Shown here piece after piece: positions 11,074-22,273 of a stretch of DNA of 64,000 bases (positions are counted from its first letter, which is position 1; each line of letters begins with the position of its first letter). This DNA is from Branchipolynoe longqiensis (Eukaryota > Annelida > Polychaeta > Phyllodocida > Polynoidae), in NCBI GenBank assembly GCA_030323885.1, contig JASIRB010000185.1, positions 1 through 64,000 of the forward strand, read 5' to 3'. The notes beneath the pieces were generated by a model. It saw nothing but the letters and a program-made list of their open reading frames with translations, was not told where the DNA came from and ran no database searches. A program made the position numbers and the translations under genes.

Positions 11074-11827
11074 TTACAGTTTCATAGTCTGATGAAAATA
11101 TTAAATATTTGGAACCGTCTAGAATTAATCCCTCATGTCGAACTTAGATACTAGTTCGCTTATTAAAAATGAGTTGTGACACAGACGAGCGAACTAAGTC
11201 TATTTACTAGAACCTGTTTCTGCTGAACTCTATGCTGTCCGGATATCGACAAGAATGCCTAAATTAATTTGACATGGTTAACGCTGGGAAATATATTAGG
11301 TTAAAAACATTTTGATAAAAGTTACTTTAAAGCTGCATAGTCCGATGAAAACATCAAATTTTCAAAACCAAAACACTTATCTAGATTTGATTCTACATAT
11401 CTAACTTAGATACTGGTGCACTTATTAAGCATTTGTTGCTGCATCGAAGGGCATAATAAGACAATTAATGGAAACCGTTACTACTGAAGTCTATGGTGTC
11501 AGAGTTTTGGCATGCTTTCCAAAATTATTTTGGCATGTTTTGATGTCAAATATCTCCAAACTTAGCCATTTAAAATTATAGTTACTTAAAACTAAAGTAA
11601 AGTAGATTATAACGATTAGTATAATATATTTATCTCAGAAAATAGCAAAAACTCAAAAGTATCGGACTATGCAACTTTAAGTTGAAGTAAAGTCGATTGT
11701 AATAATAAACTGAATATATGTATCTTTAATAAACTGGAGTATGGTCAATTATGGCAATAGACCGAATATATTTATCTTTTTGAAAAACGAAGGCAGAAAC
11801 TGAAAACCATCGGACCATGCAACTTAA
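11074..11827 (-). mobile_element. M1 TTAA-MITE, older outer copy split by a younger copy
   Basis: Outer left part 11074-11326 and right part 11681-11827 together form one diverged M1. Its ends CATAGTCTGATGAAAAT and CCATCGGACCATGCAACTT are the two M1 termini. The break point falls in its GTTACTT-AA...AAGTAAAG block. Confidence 0.78.
11327..11680 (-). mobile_element. M1 TTAA-MITE, inner copy
   Basis: Defines family M1: about 350 bp, termini TTAAAG(C/T)TGCATAGTCC and inverted GGACTATGCA(A/G)CTTTAA, with no coding frame. Plus orientation is taken as starting GCATAGTCCGATGGTTTTGA. Internal landmarks include TTCTATTAAATTGACTCA and GTTAGATATGTA. Flanking TTAA could be a 4-bp TTAA or a 2-bp TA duplication, because the ends are AT-symmetric. 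Confidence 0.88.
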
Positions 11828-12626
11828 CCCCCCCCCCCCCCTAGCGGGAATATATTAGCTTTCATCTGCGGCTTTCATCCTGCACCTCGGTATAATGAGC
11901 CCTAGCGGAAACAGAGCGCATCACAACACAAGGGCGGAGTAGTGCTGCCCAACTTCAGCCACATGCCATCTTTAAAAAAATATATATATATTACCACTTC
12001 ACTTTTTAGATTTCTCCCAAACTTGATTTAAAGTCCGCATTGCCCTGAATAGCAGCCACTCCCTTAAAACATGATAATTATTACCAATCAATTACAGAAC
12101 TAACAGACTCACAGAGGGTATGGAGATGTGGAAGAATGCTTACAAATAGAAAGAATGTATGCTGTAGATAGCTACACAGCTGAAAGTAACAAAACTAGGG
12201 GAACCATGAGACCATTACTGACTAGCGGTGAAAATAACTCATTTGAGCATCTGATCGGCACCAGAACATGGCAGAATTAAACACTGGGAGAGAAATATAT
12301 TTGAAATTGCCCAGCATATTTATTTACCATGGCTTTTGCTTTTAAATGTTCTTTTTTTAACAGTAAATATGAAATAAAAATATCGTGTTAAACTATACCT
12401 ATGGCACTGGAAATGGTGCTGCAAATATCAAAATGGTTACATTTTTTTCTCAATAGTATTTGGTCTGTATTATAAATGAATTGTTTGTAGTTCTAGGTTC
12501 GATGTAGGGCCTATGGTTTAATGTGTTTTTTTTAACAGTTTTATGCTCAATGTTTTGGAAGTAATGGCTAAGTCCATACTGTCGCACAGAACATCTAGTC
12601 ATGTATGATACGACCAACATTTTTAC
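11828..12626. other. AT-rich spacer, no gene seen
   Basis: After a poly-C run (11827-11841) the sequence is unique-looking and AT-rich. No frame or repeat family was recognised. Confidence 0.5.
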
Positions 12627-13045
12627 TAGATAAAAGATTCACCTGATACTTGTAGTACACGGGTGAATGACAACGTAGTCTAAATACGGGCGAAAATAGC
12701 GTTAGTATGGAACAATAAGTAGAATGCTTGGCACCAGTGTCAAGTGGTTACTTATGTCAACACAGAGTTGGTGAAAATGGGAGAAAATGAAAAAAGACAA
12801 GATGACGGCCAGAGAACGCCGTCGATTTCACTTTTAAATTGCATTAAAGTATATGTTTCATTATATTTTTCAACTCAAATGTAGCGGGTAAACATGAAGA
12901 CATATACAAATAATAAATGTTCCTTCTTAGATTGTGAAATTAGGCTCTCATAAAGACTCAATTCATTAGCCCGATCTTTCGACCGTTTTTATATAAGGCT
13001 GGTTTTCACCCTTGTACTGGAAGTATGGGGTGAATCTTGTATTTA
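12627..13045. mobile_element. M2 MITE, copy 1
   Basis: Inverted ends TAGATAAAAGATTCACC and GGGGTGAATCTTGTAT. Each end also folds on itself (ACTTGTAGTACACGGGTGAA type). The interior CAACGTAGTCTAAATACGG and TTATATTTTTCAACTCAAA is shared with 22760-23150. Confidence 0.82.
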
Positions 13046-13140
13046 CATTTTTACTTGTTCAACAATGACCGCGAGAGGCACCACCAGAGACTGTCACCGA
13101 TTTTCATGGGAGCTGACCACCTCAAACATTCACGGTCTCT

Positions 13141-13960
13141 GTCCACATGACTACACCTTATGTCCACACAACCTGTCCACCCCTAATCATGACCACACAT
13201 TCACATGACCACACATCCACATGACTACACCTTATGTCCGCACAACCTGTCCACACATAATCATGACCACACATTCACATGACCACACAGACACACGTCC
13301 ACATCACTAGACACCTTCATGTCCTCACAACAACCTGTCCACACTTAATCATGATGACACATTCACATGACCACACAGACAGGTCCACATGACTACACAC
13401 CTTTATGTCCACACAACAACTTGTCCACCCCTAATCATGACCACACATTCACATGACCACACAGACACACATCCACATGACTACACCTTATGTCTGCACA
13501 ACCTGTCCACACATAATCATGACCACACATTCACATGACCACACAGACACACGTCCACATGACTAGACACCTTTATGTCCACACAACAACTTGTCCACCC
13601 CTAATCATGACCACACATTCACATGACCACACAGACACACATCCACATGACTACACACCTTTATGTCCACACAACAACTTGTCCACCCCTAATCATGACC
13701 ACACATTCACATGACCACACAGACACACATCCACATGACTACACCTTATGTCTGCACAACCTGTCCACACATAATCATGACCATACAGACACACGTCCAC
13801 ATGACTAGACACCTTTATGTCCACACAACAACTTGTCCACCCCTAATCATGACCACACATTCACATGACCACACAGACACACATCCACATGACTACACAC
13901 CTTTATGTCCACACAACAACCTGTCCACCCATGATAATCAATACCACAAATTCACCTGAC
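13141..13960 (+). repeat. Minisatellite, about 10 units of 72-90 bp
   Basis: Units contain CCACATGACTA(C/G)AC, TTATGTCC-CACAACA, TGTCCACCCCTAATCATGACC and CACAGACACAC. The word AATCATGA or a variant recurs near 13185, 13259, 13347, 13433, 13514, 13603, 13691, 13773, 13845 and 13935. Two unit types (CTGTCCACACATAATC and CTTGTCCACCCCTAATC) interleave. Open frames here are repeat translations. Confidence 0.9.
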
Positions 13961-14126
13961 CACACAAACACGCGACGGTCCACATGACTGCACACCATAA
14001 TGGCCACACAACAACATGTCCACACATAGTCCACATGACTACATACCCACATGTTTACTCAACCACATGTCTACAAGTACACATCACCACACGTCCCCAT
14101 GATAACCAGGCAACAGTCTCATGTAA

Positions 14127-14440
14127 TATCACCAAAGACCCTATAATACTAAGACAGCTCACTCAGTCTGTACTGTGTAATCAAAATGATCAAACCCACC
14201 ACTTGGTGTGCTGGCTGTTCTCTTGGTTAAACAGTTGCTATATTATATGTATAAATGTATATATGAATGTGAAAGATGTGTGATGATGGCGATTATGATG
14301 ATGATGCTGATGATGATGTGTATTTGTTCAACCAGCAGCCGGGCTGATCAAACCCACCACAAGGTGGCACTGCAAAATGTACATTACCATGGGAGAGATA
14401 GGGAGTGAGCCGTCTTAGTATTATAAGGTCTTTGATATCA
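14127..14440. mobile_element. Foldback element FB12
   Basis: ATATCACCAAAGACC with TATAATACTAAGACAGCTCAC-like sequence at the left is mirrored by GTGAGCCGTCTTAGTATTATA and GGTCTTTGATAT at the right. A second internal word, GATCAAACCCACCAC, occurs at both sides. A GAT-rich microsatellite sits in the middle. Confidence 0.75.
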
Positions 14441-14664
14441 CCCACCACGGAAGGACTGCTCGGTAGAGTAGTTCCGGAAATACCCTCTATGTACCGCAAC
14501 TAGACCAAAGCCCTCTGTGACGCGCCTCACGATGTTCCCGATAGCTGGCGCCACCATATCCTAACCAGGCATGCTATGCATATAGAAAATGGAGAATTCA
14601 CTCAGCAGGACCATGCACTCTGGGATAAAGCAGAAGTTAGAGCAACTGCTCTTCATATTGTTGT

Positions 14665-14755
14665 CATTATTATTATTACTAATATTATTATTATCATCTT
14701 CATCATCATTATTGTCATTATTATTGATATTATTATTAATATTATTATTAAGAAA
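14665..14755 (+). repeat. ATT/ATC-rich microsatellite
   Basis: Imperfect run of ATTATT and ATCATC triplets. Confidence 0.85.
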
Positions 14756-14863
14756 ACATACAATATCAGGTATTAATCTTAATAGTATTTTTCATTCCTT
14801 ATATATCATCTGACATACTCATATTATAGTCAGCTATAATCTTTTTACCTTGCTTACTAAACA

Positions 14864-15182
14864 CACCGGATGCGGTGGCACCAATCGGTAGAGCACAAAC
14901 GTCCCGTGCAAAAGGAAGGGAGTTCGAATCCCAGCCGAGTCAAAGCAGTAGCTTACAAAATTGATACTTTAGCTACCTAGCCTGATGCTTGGCATTACTA
15001 GGATAGGGTAAGCTCAGTACCAGGATAATCTGACTGAGCGGAATATAGGGTCATGGTGCTGGCGGCCTGATCTCCCAGTGAGGCAGCACTATAAAGTCGC
15101 CATGGGTGCACACTGTCACAAGTCGGTACCCTCCTGGTATGACCATAGGTGTTGCTAGGATGTCAAACCCCAACAAACAAAC
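14864..15182 (+). mobile_element. S1 SINE, a-type head
   Basis: Head CGGATGCGGTGGCACCAATCG with an ACC insertion relative to other heads, GTTCGAATCCCAGCC B-box-like block, slightly shortened body, CAACAAACAAAC tail. Confidence 0.86.
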
Positions 15183-15489
15183 CCTCCCATACTCCCCACA
15201 CTTGGTGGTCAAAGATCCAGTTCATATTTCCATCAAACCTGGTTTTCAGAAATAATCTCCAATGACCTCTCTGCAATATTAACCCCCTAACATTTATTAA
15301 TCAAATAATTAATTAATTAAATTTCTAAAAGGTAGTGTTTGATTTAATTGTAGATAGTCCTTTATGCATGTATATGTTATGTGTCTAGCCTACTCCGCTT
15401 TGCACTCGGTCACGTCATCAAAGAAGCTGTCCGGGACGTCATCACACCACTCGTCCAGTGAAGAGGAAGGTGTATTATATTTAGACGTA
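15183..15489. other. Spacer, no gene seen
   Basis: Contains AT-rich sequence with an AATTAATTAATTAA run near 15306-15322. No recognised feature. Confidence 0.5.
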
Positions 15490-15806
15490 GGGAGCGGGAT
15501 GTAACTCAGGCGGTAAAGGGTCCACCTGTGAAGGTGTCGGTCATCCTATCGATCCTGCTCAGTGGACACATTTGCAGTTTGTGCTATTTTCCGTTCCAAC
15601 CAGTGGTACACAACTGGTTCAGCAAAGAATGTGGTATGTGCCGTTCTGTCTGTGGGAAAGTGCATATAAAAGATCCCTTGCTGCTTATTGGGAAAAGTAA
15701 CCTATGTGGCGGCAGCAAGTTTCCTCAAAATAAATATGTCAGAATGGCCATATGTTTGACGTCCAATAGCCGATGATAAAAGGCATCGTTAAATAAAACA
15801 AACTTT
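15490..15806 (+). mobile_element. S3 SINE, copy 1
   Basis: Defines family S3. tRNA-like head GGGAGCGGGATGTAACTCAG, then GATCCTGCTCAGTGGACAC, CCGTTCCAACCAGTGG, GGGAAAGTGCATATAAAAG, TGACGTCCAATAGCCGATGA and tail GTTAAATAAAACAAACTT. I recognise this as the common mollusc-type SINE with an AAACAAACTT tail (knowledge from memory). About 315 bp. Confidence 0.88.
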
Positions 15807-16240
15807 CCTTTATATTAATTTTAGAGGTGGTGCGTGTGTGTATATTGAGAGGGGAGGTGTATGTGAAGGGTGTGTGTAGAGAGGAGGTGTGTGTGTGAAG
15901 GAAGTGTGTGTGTGGGTAGAGCAGAGCTTTTGAGGTGTGTGGAGGTGAAGAAGGGGCGTGTGTGTGATGTTGATGGTGTGTGTCTGCGGTCATGTCTGAC
16001 TGTTGTTGTTTGATGTTTTAGGGGGAGTTTTCAGTATTGTTGGCAAACTGAAGGCTGCAAATTTGCAACACTGTATGGGCACCGCCACAGGCAGTCCCAT
16101 GCGGCCAGGAGTTGGCTTCCGGTGCGAAGTGGTCGGAGAAATCAGGTTGGGGGAGCAAGGGGGCAGGCGGGTGGGTGGCTAGGCAGTGTGAAGGGGCGGA
16201 GAGAGAAAGGTAATCTAGATGTCCAACCCAAGTCCTCTAA
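15807..16240. other. GT-rich spacer, no gene seen
   Basis: 15830-16010 is rich in GAGGTGTGTG words; the rest is unique-looking. No gene is supported. Confidence 0.5.
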
Positions 16241-16836
16241 AGCCGTGTTCACATGGGCAATGTAAATCGATTTGTAGAAATCGACTTGCCTAGTTCGGCT
16301 CACATTTCTCGTGTGAACGGGCGGGTGAGTCGAATTAGGGCTGAATCGATTCCTGTGATCTGGATACTGTAAACTACCTGTCGAGGTAGTTTACATGAGT
16401 CGATTTCTGTGAATCGATTTATTTTGCCCCTGTGAATGCACTGAGGCGGATTAAGGAAGTCACACGCATGCGCAGTGTAGAGCTTACTTTGTTGACTTTC
16501 CGGTCGATCAAAAGTGCATATTATATAATTTGGTCTATGAACCGGATAGAGGTGCACAGATGTTTTTTTTCATCATTTATTTATAGGTTTTCATGGCCCA
16601 GCGGAAGTTTTTATGGTTCCAAAACAATATGATTCAGTCAATACATATCTAGGTCGAACCCACACTCTCTCGTGCCGACGTCGACTAACCGAAACTGGCG
16701 CTGGTTAGTATTGACTTGCTCATGTGCTGATATCGATTGCCGGCCTAAGTACTGCCCGTGTGAACGGGCGGCTAAATCGATTCATATGATTCGCCTTGGC
16801 TGAATCGCTTTAGATTTTGCCCGTGTGAACAAGGCT
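16241..16836. mobile_element. Foldback element FB3, copy 2
   Basis: Termini AGCCGTGTTCACATGGGC and CCCGTGTGAACAAGGCT, flanked by TAA and TTA. A central palindrome CTACCTGTCGAGGTAG is present. The middle (CCAAAACAATATGATTCAGT, GTCGACTAACCGAAACTGG) is shared with 56700-57346, not with the other two FB3 copies, so FB3 has two subgroups. Confidence 0.8.
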
Positions 16837-17060
16837 TTAGAGGGCCGGGGGAGGCTGGTTGGTTGCTGTAGTGTTATGCCCCAGCAAGACCCGAGGCCAT
16901 ACCAGGATGGGTATTGACTTGTGACGGTGCACGCTCATGGCGACTTTGTCATGACGGGTATTATGTGTGTGGTGGTGGGGAGGTGTCTGCGGTCATGTCT
17001 TGTGTTCTGTGGGCAGTGGTGGGGAGGTGTGTGTGTGTGTGTGGTGATGGTGGTGGTGTT

Positions 17061-17355
17061 TCTTTAAGATTTATACTGCCTATCATGGATAAGTCTGAAT
17101 AGACTTGTTTTCACCATGAGACAGTTTGTCGATAGAAAGACCGACCTACACTTTTACCGACCCAAGGTATTTTCAAGCTCACACACCACATAGACATGGT
17201 ATGAGAGCAACTGGCCTTTGCTGCCACAGTAAGTTATACACAGCGGTGGACATCCAAATTGGCATAGGTGGGGGCATGGGGAATCGAACCACCAACCTTC
17301 AGATTAGGAGTCCGACCTAGAAAAAAGTCAGACACTCTAACCACAGAGAACACCA
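17061..17355 (-). mobile_element. S2 SINE, copy 2
   Basis: Head block on minus strand intact (GGTTCGATTCCCC); the tRNA-like 5' end is slightly shortened (CTGTGGTTAGAGTG). Confidence 0.84.
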
Positions 17356-17582
17356 CGTTGGTGGGTGGTGGGGAGGTGTCTGCGGTCATGGCTGGTGTTC
17401 TGTGTGTGGTGGTGGGGGCGGTGTGTGTGTGTGGTGGTGGGGAGGTGTGTGTGTGTAGTGGGGAGGTGTCTGGGCAACCAGCGATAGATAGATAGCAGGG
17501 CATGTCAACAGCGGGCAAACGAACGCGCAGTGGGCGTGACGGCCTGTCACGTGACGGCCTATCACGTGACGTCACATCGTCA

Positions 17583-17826
17583 TTAAAGCTACATAGTCCG
17601 ATGCCTTTCGAATTATTGAATCATTTATTAGATAAATATATCAGGTTGACTATTATAACCTACTATTTATTATTCCTGAGTCATTTCGATGAAAAATGGT
17701 TAATTCTGGAGCAATTTCAGCTGAAAGAACCCAGAACGGCAAGTTTGTCAAAAGTCTTGTTGTGGCCTCGGCACCCGGTAGTATACCACTTCCAAGATAC
17801 CAAATTGGTGTCAACCCGGCCAGTAG
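17583..17826 (+). mobile_element. M1 TTAA-MITE, partial and diverged
   Basis: Starts TTAAAGCTACATAGTCCGATG and keeps similarity for the first third only. It is followed directly by a full M1 copy at 17827. Confidence 0.6.
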
Positions 17827-18172
17827 TTAAAGTTGCATAGTCCGATGGTTTTGAATTTCTGTATTTTTTCTGAGAAAAATATATTAGATCGATCACTAGT
17901 ATCTACTTTACATTAGTTTAAAGTTACTTTTATTTTAAATGGTAAACTTTTGAGATATTTTGAGTGCAAATATGGAAAATTAGTTTTGGCAAGCTTGCCA
18001 AAACTCTGGCACCATAGACTTCTACAGTAACAGGTTCTATTAAATTGACTCAGTATTGCCTTCTATGCAGAAACAAATGCTTAATAAGTGCATCAGTATC
18101 TAAGTTAGATATGTAAAATCAAATTGGTTTGGTTTTGAGAATTTGATATTTCATCGGACTATGCAGTTTTAA
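17827..18172 (+). mobile_element. M1 TTAA-MITE, complete
   Basis: Complete at both ends: TTAAAGTTGCATAGTCC to GGACTATGCAGTTTTAA, with internal GACACCATAG-type and AACAGGTTCTATTAAATTG landmarks. Confidence 0.88.
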
Positions 18173-18194
18173 GGTCCTCGCTTTGAAGCACTGC

Positions 18195-18300
18195 AGCACT
18201 ACACAGACATACACATACACACATACAATCATACATACATAATATAATACACATATATATGCATACATACATACATACATACATACATACATGCATACAT
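18195..18300 (+). repeat. CATA microsatellite
   Basis: ACACATACACACATACAATC grading into an uninterrupted CATA run at about 18263-18300. Confidence 0.85.
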
Positions 18301-18730
18301 TCACCTGGACTGTACCGGACAGCCCCGGATAAAATCGCTATTTTGGTAGTTTTTGGCCTCGCAGTCACACCTACCAGGTTGGGGAAACACCTGAATTGAG
18401 AGTCCGTTGGTACAATCGGGTCCGTTGATGTAATCTAGTATGTTAATTGGTAGGCTTTACTATAGGAAAATGTGTTTTTGGCTATATCCAGTGAACCTGT
18501 ATTATGGGGTGATAAATATTTATATTAATAGAAAGAGCCAAATCTGCTCCACTAATTAAATAAATATTAGCCACATTTGGTGTTTCATTTAAGAGTAATT
18601 AAGGATTGAATTTACATTAAAACAGAAGGATTTTAATGTATTACTATTACATCTCATATCATGGTGGTTTTATTCAACTGGCAAATAATATTCATATCAT
18701 TAAAGAAAACATCTGGTGGTTTTATATTTA
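18301..18730. other. Spacer, no gene seen
   Basis: 18303-18376 already shows FB4-like words (CCGGACAGCCCCGGAT, CAGTCACACCTACC), so an eroded FB4 end may be present. The remainder is AT-rich and unassigned. Confidence 0.45.
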
Positions 18731-18734
18731 TGTG

Positions 18735-19395
18735 ACCAGCGAGACGGTCTAGCCCCCGGTCTACACGGTCTAGCCCCCGGTCTAGCCCCTGGTCTAGCCG
18801 CCAGTCTAGCCAGACCACCCCCGGACAACCCACTGTACCCACGGAGTAGTCAGGGATCAGTCCTGGACTGGAAGTGGAGTTGCTCCTGCTATATATATAT
18901 ATACAAAAATGGGGCTCATCCTGGACTGATCTGTGGTAAACCGGGCTATCCATGGCGATTTGTGGCTAATCCATGGTGATCCGGCATGTACGGGTCTTAT
19001 CCAGGCAGTTCAGGAGTGGTCCGTGGCTACGTCGGGACTAGTCCAGGCAAGTCTGGGGGTGGTCCGGGTTAAACCATGGCTGAACCATGGCTCATCCGGG
19101 GCGAAACAGCCCCGGACCGGGCCGGACGCGGCACGGACTACTCCCAGTCCACCCCGGACCACCCGGACCACCCCCAGACCACCCCCGGATCGCGCTGGAC
19201 TATGCCGGATGTTTTAAACATTTGTTTAAATCGGGGCGGACCCAAGATGAGGCCAGACCAGCCACTGATCATGCCAAATCACACCGGATCACCAAGGACC
19301 AGCCTCGGATGAGCCACGGATCAAACCGGATCGCCACGGACCACGCCGGATGAAGGTCCGGGGCTCGTCCGGCCCCTGATCTGGGTAGGTGTGAC
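18735..19395. mobile_element. Foldback element FB4, copy A
   Basis: Built of the words TCCGG, GGTCCG, CCACGGA and CATCCGG, read mostly one way on the left and mostly the other way on the right. The turn is near GATGTTTTAAACATTTG (about 19206). The right end is GGGTAGGTGTGACTGG. The block CTCCTGC(TA)nCAAAAATGGGG at 18882-18913 is shared with copy B in inverted orientation. Left boundary uncertain. No coding function: open frames here are translations of the words. Confidence 0.75.
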
Positions 19396-19396
19396 T

Positions 19397-19966
19397 GGAG
19401 CTATGCACACTCATGGTGACTTTTTAGTGTTGTCTCACTGGGAAATCAGGCTGCTGGCACCATGACCCGATATCCCACTCAGTCACATTATCCTGACACT
19501 GAGCTAACCTGCCCTATCCTATTAAAGCTGTATAATCCGATGAAAACATCAAATTTTCAAAAACAAGACACTTATCTAGATCTGATTCTACATATCTAAC
19601 TTTAGATACTGCTGCGCTTATTAACATTTGTCATCATATAGAAGGGAATACTGAGTAAATTTAATAGAATCTGTTACTGCAGAAGCCTATGGTGTTACTG
19701 TTAGAGTTTTGGCAAGCCTGCCAAAATTTATTATGCACATTTGCATTTCAAATATCTCAAAAGTTAACCATTTAAAGTAAAAGTTACTTCAAACTAAAGT
19801 AAGGTAGATTATAACCACCAACCTAACATATTTATCTCAGAAAATGACAGAAACTCAAACCCATCGGACTACACAACTTTAATGTCAAGCACCAGGCTAG
19901 GAAGCGACAAGTATCAATTTGATAAGTCATTGGTTTGACTCGACCGGGAACCGAACTCCCGACAAC
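19397..19966 (-). mobile_element. S1 SINE, a-type, split by an M1 insertion
   Basis: Body 19397-19521 and head-proximal part 19883-19966 join at CCTATTAATG, the normal S1 sequence, once the M1 at 19522-19882 and one TTAA are removed. Confidence 0.85.
19522..19882 (-). mobile_element. M1 TTAA-MITE inserted in an S1 SINE
   Basis: Ends TTAAAGCTGTATAATCCGATG and CGGACTACACAACTTTAA; TTAA on both sides belongs to the S1 target. Confidence 0.88.
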
Positions 19967-20637
19967 CAGTGGTCCACAACTGGTTCATCAAAGGGTGTGG
20001 TATCAATTCAAATTCAAATTCGATTCTTTATTTCAGACTCAGGATTATGGTAGTTACATAATTTAGTCCACAGTAGGTAGATATAAAAATTAATGTGAAT
20101 AGGATATAAGTAATAGTATGAATACTACCATACTAACCAATATCAAAATGTTGGTCTACATACAGTAGTTTGTACCAATGCCTCCATATGGCAGACGTAA
20201 ATCTGAGATCACTCTCTTCTATTTTTACAAGTCCCTGTATTATAACATTTTCTGATTTGTCAAGTCTAGTAATAAATTTGAATGTTAGATTCCTGATAAC
20301 AGCCTGGAAGGCTGGCACATCAATATTGGCAAACAGCTGACTAGCACTGTGAAACCTAGGTAGCCGAAGTAATAACCTCATAATGTCATTATATGCTACA
20401 TTCAGTTTTCTAATGCTATACATTCTATAGTTCCACCAAATCTGGGCAGTATGTGCTGTCATGCCTGTGGGAAAGTGCATATAAAAGACCCCTTGATGCT
20501 TATTGGAAAGAATAGCCTATTTGGCAGCAGCAGGTTTCCTAAGAAATATGTTAGAATGACCATATGTTTGACGTCCAATAGCGATGATTCGAAAATCAAT
20601 GTGCTCTAGAGGCATTGTTAAATAAAATCACCTATAC
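19967..20637 (+). mobile_element. S3 SINE, copy 2, split by a LINE 3' end
   Basis: Left piece CAGTGGTCCACAACTGG to GGTGTGGTAT (19967-20005) and right piece from about 20453 (GTGCTGTCATGCCTGTGGG to AAATAAAATC) form one 5'-truncated S3 once the LINE is removed. GTAT flanks both sides of the insert. Confidence 0.82.
20006..20455 (-). pseudogene. LINE 3' end (C-terminal part of a reverse-transcriptase ORF), inserted in S3
   Basis: On the minus strand an open frame (20133-20480, the first dozen residues coming from the SINE) encodes a C-terminal non-LTR retrotransposon segment. It has the characteristic pattern RKLNVAYNDIMRLLLRLPRF, then SASQLFANIDVPAFQAVIRN and a final hydrophobic/basic helix, as seen after the RT domain in jockey/CR1-like LINEs. 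The piece is 5'-truncated, as usual for LINE insertions. Its 3' end, to the left on the plus strand, finishes in a (GAATTT)n-type tail at 20010-20030. A short GTAT duplication flanks it. It is not functional because no RT catalytic motif is present. Clade assignment is not possible from this piece. Confidence 0.8.
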
Positions 20638-20697
20638 AAACTCCCGATCTCCCGAACCGGAGGCCGCGCTCTACCGACTCGGCCACCGCGCCCGCTC
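20638..20697 (-). mobile_element. S1 SINE head fragment
   Basis: GGCCGCGCTCTACCGACTCGG is the reverse complement of an a-type head; no body follows. Confidence 0.7.
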
Positions 20698-21074
20698 GTG
20701 ACAGATGGGTGCAGCTCACGACATATATACATATTCGTAAAAACAGCTCTCCACGCCGAGACTCTGGTGTAATTACAGTAGTTCGACCAGACCGATGTCC
20801 CACAATGCCATTTGTAGTTCCTGCACACCGAGTAACAAACACACACACACACACACACGGGCCGCGTCGCGCTGACCTAGTTAGCGGTGCCTCCACCAGG
20901 GCGTGCTGTGTCGAGTGTGACTTGAATTCCTCTCCATTTGTATTTTGTTGATTCAAATTAAAGCTGCATGGTCTGATGGTTTTTGAGTTCAGTCATTTTC
21001 TGAGATAAACAAATATTAGACTGGTGATCATAATGTACCTTACTTTAGTTCGAAATAACATCGATTTAAACTAA

Positions 21075-21786
21075 TTGAAGCTGCATAGACTGATGGAAGC
21101 ATACACTTGTCAAAACTAAGATACTTAGCTACATTTAATACCACATATTGAACTTATATATGGGTGTACCTGTTAAGCATTTGTTGCTACATAGAAGGTG
21201 AGACTAAACCAATTTATCAGAACCTGTTCTTACTGGAGCCTATGGTGTCAGAGTTTTGACGTACTTGCCCAAAATATGTTGGCATGATTTCACTTGAAAC
21301 ATCTCCAAAGTTAGCCATTTAAAATAAAGGTTACTCGAAACTAAAGTGATGTAGATTATAACAATCAATTGAACATATTTATCTCAGAAAATTCCAGAAA
21401 TTCAATTTGTTTTGTTTGTTGTTGTTTTACGTCCTAGCAACATCTAAGGTCATATCACGACGGGTACCGACTTGTGACAGTGCACACTCATGGCAACTTT
21501 ATAGTACTGTCCCACTGGAAGATCAGGCCACCAGCACCATGACTTGATATCCCACTCAGTCACATTATCCTGACACTGAGCTAAAAAATCCTTGTCCTAT
21601 CCTATTAATGCTGAGCACCAGGCTAGGAAACGACAAGTATCAATTTTTAAGTCATTGGTTTGACTCGACCAGGGTTCGAACCCACGACCCCATGATCTAC
21701 CAACATGGGAGACGGATGCTCTAACTCATTTGGCCATCCGGTCTGGTTGCAGAAATTCAAAATCATTGGACTATGCAACTTTAACT
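21075..21786 (-). mobile_element. M1 TTAA-MITE, inner copy, itself split by an S1
   Basis: Starts TTGAAGCTGCATAGACTGATG and ends GGACTATGCAACTTTAA; the S1 at 21419-21750 interrupts its GAAATTCAAAATCATTGG end. Confidence 0.82.
21419..21750 (-). mobile_element. S1 SINE, b-type head
   Basis: Complete copy; the B-box-like GGTTCGAACCC (plus sense) and the GGCCATCCGGTCTGG head end are visible; a short ATTCAA repeat flanks it. Confidence 0.86.
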
Positions 21787-21937
21787 CAAGAGATATTTTT
21801 GGTGTGAACATGCCGAATTAATGTTGGCTTGCTCGTGCCAAAACCCTCCAAAGGTTTCAGCAGTAACGAGTTCTATGAAATTGACATAATATGCAAATAT
21901 TTGATGAGTGCACCAATATCTAAGTTGGATAATGTTG

Positions 21938-22273
21938 GTTGGTTGGTTGTTGGAGTTTTACATCCAGACAACATTTAAGGTCATATCAAGAAGGATGGGT
22001 ACTGACATGTGACAGTGTGCATTCATAGTAACTTTATAGTGCTGCCCCACCAGAAGATCAAGCCATGAGTACCATGACCTGATATCCCACTCAGTCACAT
22101 TATCCTGACGCTGAGCCAACCAGTCCTTGCACTATCCTATTAATGCCGAGCGCCTGGCTAGGAAGCGACAAGTATCAATTTGTCAATTATTGGTTTGACT
22201 CGACCAGTGGGTTCGAATCCGACGATCTACCAAAACGGGAGACGAATGCTCATTCGGCCATCCCGTCTGGTCG
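21938..22273 (-). mobile_element. S1 SINE, b-type head, in the outer M1
   Basis: Complete body with GGTTGTTGGAGTTTTACATCC tail side and GGCCATCCCGTCTGG head side. Confidence 0.86.

Noticed and set aside
13141..13960. Possible CRISPR-like array
   Set aside because: Repeats are contiguous with no unique spacers, and the setting is eukaryotic.
17100..17135. TTAA or TA duplication for S2 copies
   Set aside because: No clear target duplications could be found around S2 copies by eye.
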